DNA from: Malania oleifera
Lineage: Eukaryota; Streptophyta; Magnoliopsida; Santalales; Ximeniaceae
Direction of reading: 5' to 3'
Length of the DNA: 64,000 nucleotides
Assembly (NCBI RefSeq): GCF_029873635.1
Contig: NC_080422.1
Span: 1,096,001-1,160,000 of the forward strand
Shown: one piece after another, positions 58,188 through 64,000 of the stretch
Layout of the letters: each line of letters begins with the position of its first letter
Position numbering within the stretch: position 1 is the stretch's first letter
The notes under the pieces: generated by a model
The model's input: the letters and a program-made list of their open reading frames with translations, nothing else
Databases searched by the model: none
What the model was told of the DNA's origin: nothing
Translations under genes and position numbers: made by a program

Positions 58188-58415
58188 TTTTTTGGGTACG
58201 TCCCGGGTGTCCACTACCATCAACGACGTCCGTTTTACGGTCCGTCGCACCGGCCTGTGACTAATCCCACGCCCTGTAGTATGGCCCCACACACCACAGA
58301 GGGGTAAATTCAGGCGCCCAGCCGCAGGAATCAAACCCGGGGTGGGAAGATCCCTGACCTCGTAAAAGGCAACCACTAGAGTCCGCCCTGTCAACTGAGC
58401 TCAGCCCTGGGGGCA
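58188..58415 (-). mobile_element. tRNA-derived SINE (228 bp) with 17-bp target duplication
   Basis: Perfect 17-bp flanks ACTTAATTACATTCCTT at 58171-58187 and 58416-58432. On the minus strand the 5' part has an A-box-like TGAGCTCAGTTGACAGG and a B-box-like GGTTTGATTCC (about 58327-58337), the internal Pol III promoter. The 3' end is an A tail (T-run 58188-58193 on the plus strand). The body runs GAATTTACCCCTC to GTGGACACCCGGGACG. Moved by LINE enzymes. Confidence 0.88.
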
Positions 58416-58432
58416 ACTTAATTACATTCCTT

Positions 58433-58701
58433 AGTCTAGAGTTGGGTGAACATTCCGTCGGTTCAAATATTAGTTTGATAATTAATTAAAATTTTTTAAT
58501 TAAAAAATTCTAATAACCAAATTAATCAAAATTTCATATTTTACTGAATTTAAAATCGATCGAACCAATTTTTGGTTCAGTCGATTAATCGATTATAACC
58601 GATTTAATATTTTAATATATATAAAATATAGCTTTTTAGTATATATAAAATATAAATAATATATAAGCCATCATGCTTTACGAGCATTTCTATTCTTTTA
58701 T
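58433..58701. other. AT-rich spacer between two SINEs
   Basis: Short repeats of ATATATAAAATATA at 58615-58660. No gene. Confidence 0.4.
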
Positions 58702-58895
58702 AATTTTTTTTCATGTCAAATATCCTGACTTTCCCGACACATCTAGTTGATACTCCAACTGACATTTTCGTTGACCAGACACACTCTAGTGGCGAGACTA
58801 TTCTCACGCCTAAGCAGCAAGACTCCTCTCACTATGTAGGGGCAAATACAGAATTTGCTTGCTGGGACAGGAAGCGAACCTGGGACTAAAAGTTA
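58702..58895 (-). mobile_element. Second SINE of the same family, 5'-truncated
   Basis: On the minus strand a B-box-like GGTTCGCTTCC (about 58868-58878) is followed by TGTATTTGCCCCTAC and GCGTGAGAATAGTCTCG, which align with TGAATTTACCCCTC and GCGTGGGATTAGTCACA in the first SINE. It ends in an A-run (T-run 58704-58711). The A box is missing. No clear target duplication. Confidence 0.5.
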
Positions 58896-59545
58896 GGATT
58901 GTTTTGTCATAAAAAAAAAATCATTCAACTCCTCTAAAGGAAAAAAATAGGAGAAAAAAGAGAGGGCGTGGGAAAAAACTAGTCTTCTATGAAGGAGGAC
59001 ATGGTCCTACTAATCTCAGATAGTAGGACTCACGTATGATCTGATATGACTCCTTGTTTTGTTTGGAGTGTATTTATTAGATAGTAAGGCCTTGATGGGA
59101 AGGCTTAATATTTTATCGGAGAATTAAAAATAAAAATATAAAAAAGGGAGGAGGAGAGGGAAGGATAAAGCCGGTGATTTGGGAATGATAAAGGGGCGTT
59201 TTTGGCAACGAAAAGTTGTCGTGAGCTTTCTCGACTGTCGTTGTGTTTTATACGGATTCCCATTTCCCAGTCAGTACATATAATGCAGACGGCCAAATCG
59301 GGCATATTTACAATCGAGCCATTGCGGCGGTGATTTACTGATTTTTGATTCGAGTTGGATTGGGGTTGAGAGGGTATTTTCATCTCCCTTTCTATATTAG
59401 CACGATTGGATGCTGGCTGCCTTGTCTCTCTGTTGTTGTTGTTGTTTACATCTTAATTAATTTTTTTTTTTCTTTTTTCTTCCCCATATCTGTTAATGTT
59501 TGTCGTCTCTAATGCAATGGTGGCTCTCTAACAGTGTGGAATTAG
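58896..59545. other. Upstream region of the galactosyltransferase gene
   Basis: Presumably promoter and leader, but no convincing TATA box could be assigned. A TTG run lies at 59435-59448 and a T-run at 59460-59480. Confidence 0.35.
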
Positions 59546-59574
59546 CTATAGCTTCCTTGCATCAGAAGCTATAG
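59546..59574 (+). promoter_or_regulatory. Perfect 10-bp hairpin in the 5' leader, 11 nt before the ATG
   Basis: CTATAGCTTC, a 9-nt loop, then GAAGCTATAG. If transcribed it would form a stem directly in front of the start codon at 59586 and could slow scanning ribosomes. Function not known. Confidence 0.5.
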
Positions 59575-59585
59575 TCATCTATGAA

Positions 59586-59695
59586 ATGGGGAGCAGGCCT
59601 CACATGAAGGCGGCTGCAACCACTGGAATCTCCCCCCGATGGGTTTCTGTCTTCTGCATTGTCAGCTTCTGCTTCGGAGTTCTCCTTATCAACAG
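59586..59695 (+). CDS. Beta-1,3-galactosyltransferase (GT31), exon 1
   Basis: Encodes MGSRPHMKAAATTGISPRWV, then SVFCIVSFCFGVLLINR: a short cytosolic tail and a single membrane anchor, as in type II Golgi glycosyltransferases. ATG at 59586 is the start that stays in frame with exon 2; the ATG at 59581 stops after eight codons. It ends in phase 2 at CAACAG before GTTCTT. Joined to exon 2 it reads LLINRLWAIPDS, like the FTNRMWTIPES at the same point in plant B3GALT proteins. Confidence 0.75.
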
Positions 59696-59955
59696 GTTCT
59701 TCTTATTCTTATTCTTATGGAGCTGATGCCAAATATGTATGCTTGCAACCCAGATCCAATTTGATCGACTTTAAGGTTTTCTTTGCTGTTGTTTGTCGTG
59801 TTTCTCTCGGCAATATTGAGGTTCACGGCTTCCACTTTTCATCTGTTATGTATCTCGGGGGAAAAAAAGAGTCATTTTTTGGTTGCCCCTTCTGTTTCCC
59901 TTTGCATTTATTGGAGAATTTCATGTGTTTTAATACAGACTGCTCATGATTAGTA

Positions 59956-59990
<35 letters not shown>

Positions 59991-61409
59991 GAAAATGCTA
60001 GCGACCCAGATTCAAATCGTGCTATTGTTTCTTTTGCTATTGCTTCTCCATTCTCCCTTTCTTTAGGACGATAAATCATTTTTGTTACCCCTATCTGTTA
60101 AAGAATTTCATGTGTTCTGACACTGGGAACTCATGTATTCTGCTGGTAGTATATGGAGCAGGGGCCTTAAACTCTAGGTCTCTTAGATTCTCCTGTGCAA
60201 TTGTTCAAGAGTACTGCGAATGTTTGCAGCATTGTCTTTGTAGTTTTGTAATTTGAAAACTGAATCTGGTATTAGCTAATCTTATTATGTGGGTATTGTA
60301 TTTGGAGTTGGGGGGATTTGAATAAAATGCTTGTATTGAGTTTCTCCAAATCCATAAAAGTCAAAATCAGCCCCCAAACACATCAATGCTAGTGGTGAAT
60401 TTGTGTTGGTATCATAACCAGTGTTTAAGAATTTTTGAATTTGTGGTTTCTCAAATTAGCACTGCTATTAACTTTCATAATTAGTCGTGGTGTAGGCGCC
60501 TAGCTTTGTGTTTCTAGCATCAGCCACAAAGATGATTGCCCAGCAAAAAATAGAAAATAAAATTAAAATGTATATTTGTGTGTGTGTGTGTGTGTGTGTT
60601 TGTGTTGGTTATTTACTTATTCATCTTTAGGCAATGCCTACTGTGTGTACAAGTTCCGTTTTATAGGGACTTGTTGTCTGCTGCAACAGACCAAAATTTT
60701 GCAGCTCTCTGATTTCTCATTACTCCAACTAATAGATAGCTTGCCTCAAGATTGATCCTGCCAACCATGAGAAAACATCTTTGGTGATCATAGAGTTTCC
60801 TCTTCATCATTTGGGATAGGCCCATCTACCAATGAACTAAAAACATGAATTTCATACTCCGCAGTGTACAAACCACATTAGAATTTACTTGAAAGATATC
60901 ACACTACATTACGGTTGAATGCTTCCTTCTAATTTAAGCTTGTCTTCGTATGGGTACAAGAGGTGACTTGAGGGAGATGCTTTACTTTTATGAATTCATC
61001 CTGGTATATTCTAGTAGAAGCATATCTTGATTGTGATAACATTGCATCCTTTGTGTGCTAGCATTCCATTAGTAAATTAAAATTTTTTTATTTGAACATT
61101 TGCTAATCTTTACAAGCCATTATCTTTCTCAATAAATATGTGGGCGGGGTTGAATTAACTCATGAATGGAAGCTGTTCATTTTTCCTCCGCTGCCAATTA
61201 AGCTTAAATGCTAATATATAAAGTTCACGTGTGATGTGGTTAATGACTTTTCATCTCTATATGTTATTTAGCATGATGTCAATCTAAACTTAATGCCTTG
61301 AGTACAATTGTATTAGTAGTAGTGATGCTATACAATTTTGACAACACTTTTAACTTTCTAAAGGTGTTGCCTTATTTGGTATAAATGGATTCATATGTAT
61401 GACTTCTCT

Positions 61410-61823
61410 TGCGAAATCACTCCCTATGGTTATGCACACACACAGAGCAAATATGAAAAATGGAGAAAATAAAAAGAGAGAAGAAGAACAACGAATTTAC
61501 GTGGTTCGACAATGTGTCTACGCCCATGGAGTCCCTGCGCAATTTCCAATATTATCAAACGAAAAATTACCTTAGGGTTTCAACCCTCGACTACAATATG
61601 TATATATAGTCTCATATGAAAACTCTAAAATACTCTCATATGATAATACAATTTACAGTGCGCCCTAACTCAAACGTACTGTATCATAGTGTGGGGGGCG
61701 ACCCCTCCAACGCCGTTGGGCATAGTCTAAGTAGACAAATAGGTTTCGTAGGGACCCTGGGCCCTCCCATTTGAAACAAATTTCAAGTAGATAAGCCCTC
61801 TGAATATGAGCCATAAATCAACA
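61410..61823 (-). mobile_element. Copia solo LTR (about 414 bp), antisense in intron 1
   Basis: On the minus strand it starts TGTTGATTTATGGCTC and contains TATATATACATATTG and GTAGACACATTGTCGAACCA, matching the Copia LTR at 55327-55763 along most of its length. No internal region adjoins it. No clean target duplication (flanks TCTCT and ATTTC). Confidence 0.72.
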
Positions 61824-62758
61824 ATTTCTCATTATTGGACTTAGGGTTTGTTGTTGATGAAGGATGATAAATAACTTAGTACAATTCTTTCTTTCCAAGT
61901 AATGGTACAAATTGTTATTGAAAGAGTATGTATGCTTCTGTTTGGCTGTGGGAGGGGGAGCAAATAGAAGAGAGAAAAAAAATGGGGTTCTCTCAACTTA
62001 TCTTTTGATTGACCTAAAATAGAGAGAAGAGAATAGTGGAGAGAAAATGGATGTAAAAGGACCACTTTTTTCTCCCTATATCAAAGAGATAAGGAGAGAA
62101 ATGGGGAGAAACTACTCAAAACACAGAGACACCCTTTTTAAACAATTTTATAAAGTGGTCATCTAGAGGGTATTATTGTAAATTATAGTTTTTTTTCATT
62201 GGGTTTGTCACTTTGTTTCTTGGTTTGTCACTTTGTTTCTTTCTCTCTTCCATTGAGCTTAATAGAATGGAGACGAAGTAGTTTTCCTTTTCACTTCTCC
62301 CTTATAAGTCTCTCTCTCCACTTCTTTTCAACTGTAAAGAGTTTGGCATAAATGAGTCAGTGGGGATGAAGTTGGCATTTATTTGTGCCTTGTGGGTAGC
62401 TTTGGGCATAGGGCCTGGGTAATCTGACTAAGCTGGTGTTGAATTTCAACTTAACTTCAATGTGTTTTGTAACTATTTGACTAGACACAAAAATGAAATG
62501 CTTCCTATGTCGAGAGCACTCATGACTAGCCACGTCAATGAAACCTTCTTTGTGTCTTTTGTGCATGTGCGCATGTGTGCATGTGTGTGTCTCTTTTTTT
62601 TTAGGATGCATATTTAGGGTCATATTGCCTCCTGTTAGCATGTGTGTGTTTGTGGTAGCAACCAATGTACAAAGCTCCCACTCTATTGGGGGTCTAGTAA
62701 GAGGCTAAGAGCAAGATGTAAGCATGCTTACCTTCATGCTTCAAATCACTCCTGTTAG

Positions 62759-63403
62759 TGTTGGCGCTAGAGGAGTCCATGGATGGGCTTGATACATATG
62801 AGTGAATACCAACTTGACCCAAAAGCTTAAGCCTATTGGGTCTTGGGCCTGACCATGTATATAAGCACCCATCATCCACTCAATTTTTTTAATGTGGGAC
62901 AAACTTACAAGTGGAATTCTCAACAATCTCCCCTCACTTGTGAGTTCCAATTGCTTCCCCTTGAACAGAATCCACCTCTCTCGTGCGAGTAAGCCCAATT
63001 CTCCAATAGTTGCTCAAGTGGGCCTTACGACCGCGTCTTACGTACCTCCGAACCAATCCTAGCTTCCACGTCTTGACTCTATTCGAATCCATCATTCCAG
63101 GCCTAGATGATCCTTATTAGTCTCAATCGCACACTTGATCTTTCAATTGTTAGCATGTTAGGAGAATTAGCTCCACGTATTGAATTTTTACGATGTTCCT
63201 CACCCAAAGTTACGAACCATCGGCTTTGATACCACTTGTTGGTGCCAGAGGAGTCCATGGGTGGGCTTGATACACATGAGTGAGCATTATCTTGACCCAA
63301 AAGCTTAAGCCTATTGGGTCTTGGGCCCGACCATGTATATAAGCACCCATCATTCACTCAATTTTTCCAATGTCGGATAAACTCATAAGTGAAATTCTCA
63401 ACA
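62759..63403 (-). mobile_element. Complete TRIM, 645 bp, TSD GTTAG, in intron 1
   Basis: Two 167-bp LTRs (62759-62925 and 63237-63403), each TGTTGG to CTCAACA on the plus strand and about 90 percent alike by eye. The target duplication GTTAG is exact (62754-62758 and 63404-63408). On the minus strand the primer site TGGTATCAAAGCC (63222-63234) follows the LTR after two bases. The polypurine tract AAGTGAGGGGAGAT lies at the other end (62926-62939). The 311-bp interior is noncoding. Confidence 0.92.
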
Positions 63404-63565
63404 GTTAGACTAAATTACACATAGAGAGTTTGCATTTTTCAAATTATCTAGCCAGGGAAATTGTGTTACTGAAAACAATTGGAGTTTTTGCATGGCTGAA
63501 TGTGTTTTTGTCAATTGTGTATGTGAACTAAATCAACTGATCTGCTGCTTATGCCTTTTTCAAAG

Positions 63566-63662
63566 GTTGTGGGCTATTCCTGATTCAATAAAAATGGATG
63601 CTTCATCAATGGAGAAACAGCAATTGCGGGAACCACAGCCTGTGGTTAACTGTGAGAAAAAG
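63566..63662 (+). CDS. Beta-1,3-galactosyltransferase (GT31), exon 2
   Basis: Acceptor CAAAG, donor GTAAGT. Reads LWAIPDSIKMDASSMEKQQL, then REPQPVVNCEKK: the lumenal stem after the membrane anchor. Exons 1 and 2 sum to 207 nt, so the next intron is phase 0. Confidence 0.75.
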
Positions 63663-63761
63663 GTAAGTTGTTAAGAGTGATGATGTCCTTCTTCTTCTTC
63701 TTCTTCTTCTTCTTCATGGGCTTATAGTAATGCGTCTTGGTAATTTTACTTTTTATTGCAG
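63663..63761 (+). other. Intron 2 of the galactosyltransferase gene (99 bp)
   Basis: GTAAGT donor and TTGCAG acceptor. Contains a CTT microsatellite at 63690-63714 that makes up a quarter of its length. Confidence 0.7.
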
Positions 63762-63823
63762 GAGGTTTCCATCCAGGAAGGAGACATCATTTCTCAGGTT
63801 TCACAGACACATGATATAATCAT
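63762..63823 (+). CDS. Beta-1,3-galactosyltransferase (GT31), exon 3; gene continues off the right edge
   Basis: Acceptor TTATTGCAG, donor GTAACT at 63824. Reads EVSIQEGDIISQVSQTHDII, with the codon split after AT. In plant B3GALT proteins this SxTHDVIM motif leads into TLDKTISSLE, the coiled stem before the Galectin-like or GT31 catalytic domain. The catalytic part is outside the window, so substrate cannot be judged. The family adds beta-1,3-linked galactose, for example on arabinogalactan proteins or N-glycans. Confidence 0.72.
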
Positions 63824-64000
63824 GTAACTTTCTATGAGATGCTAAATAGTGTTTGACCTTCCAACATTCTGGATTAAGTTTCCTGGATGCTTTATGTTTT
63901 TCTCTATTTTTCTTTTTTGTTATGTATTTCTACTTTGAGAAGAAAAACTAAAGGATTTAGTGTGTAAGAAGTGTTCAGAGCTACAGACTTCTCATGATAA

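Larger units (their letters stand above)
59696..63565 (+). other. Intron 1 of the galactosyltransferase gene (3,870 bp)
   Basis: GT donor at 59696 and AG acceptor at 63564-63565 (TTTTCAAAG). It holds a CT run (59960-59987), a TG run (about 60579-60599), an antisense Copia solo LTR (61410-61823) and a complete TRIM (62759-63403). The rest shows no coding sense. Confidence 0.7.

Noticed and set aside
58173-58394. 73-codon minus-strand frame
   Set aside because: It lies within the SINE and crosses its promoter box.
59659-59949. 96-codon frame starting MSASASEFSL
   Set aside because: It overlaps exon 1 in another phase and crosses the donor site into intron. The exon 1 frame joins exon 2 correctly.
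61405-61828. Target duplication around the intronic Copia solo LTR
   Set aside because: The flanks TCTCT and ATTTC do not match for the most likely borders.
62759-63403. Cassandra-type TRIM with a 5S rRNA region
   Set aside because: The LTR shows no 5S-like internal promoter boxes.
1-64000. tRNA and rRNA genes
   Set aside because: I saw no cloverleaf-like A and B box pair at tRNA spacing apart from the SINE, and no rRNA sequence. The search by eye is not exhaustive.

Overview
This is nuclear DNA from a plant, most likely a eudicot. The clearest signs are Tekay/Del-type Ty3/gypsy chromoviruses with a C-terminal chromodomain-like tail, LTRs carrying initiator-tRNA-Met primer sites, plant RTE-type LINEs, TRIMs, a tRNA-derived SINE, GT-AG introns, and two recognisable plant genes. 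I cannot name the species. All calls are by eye, without alignment or database search.

Positions 1-37,090 are almost entirely LTR retrotransposon. A minus-strand gypsy element (here M1; gag, protease and 5' LTR, 1-3,722) ends abruptly inside the plus-strand pol of element A (3,723-8,966). A ends inside the RNase H region of element B (8,967-13,787). B carries a 2.17-kb solo LTR with a target duplication. Its own 3' LTR is cut off and fused to the integrase of element D, which holds a 2.35-kb solo-LTR-like insertion. D runs into an LTR (17,397-26,254) that is also the 5' LTR of element C. That shared LTR is split by a 6.74-kb gag-only retrotransposon with TSD ATCGG. C has primer site, gag, protease, RT, RNase H, integrase and chromodomain, all decayed, and ends in its 3' LTR (31,313-33,465). 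Right of it lie the integrase tail and LTR of element E, then the leader and 5' LTR of a minus-strand element F. Reading the right-hand borders only, this is a deep nest, inferred as M1 in A in B and D/C in E in F; the left halves lie outside the window.

Positions 37,100-64,000 are gene-bearing. An intronless 909-codon gene resembling the plant TAF1C-like RNA polymerase I factor lies at 38,729-41,458. The first three exons of a GT31 beta-1,3-galactosyltransferase gene lie at 59,586-63,823, and the gene continues past the window. Its 3.9-kb first intron holds an antisense Copia solo LTR and a complete TRIM. Between the genes are a 303-bp TRIM, a near full-length RTE LINE, a tandemly duplicated TRIM, a LINE 3' fragment, a decayed Copia element with its 3' LTR, two related SINEs and long AT-rich stretches with no recognisable gene.

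Almost every transposon reading frame is broken, mostly by stops at former CAG, CAA, CGA or TGG codons. That fits long silencing and cytosine deamination. The host genes are intact as far as they can be read. I found no convincing new multi-gene system. The points most worth following are the palindrome array and the covarying hairpin shared by the gypsy LTRs, the nest and its microhomology junctions, the gag-only element, and a 5'UTR hairpin in the galactosyltransferase gene.
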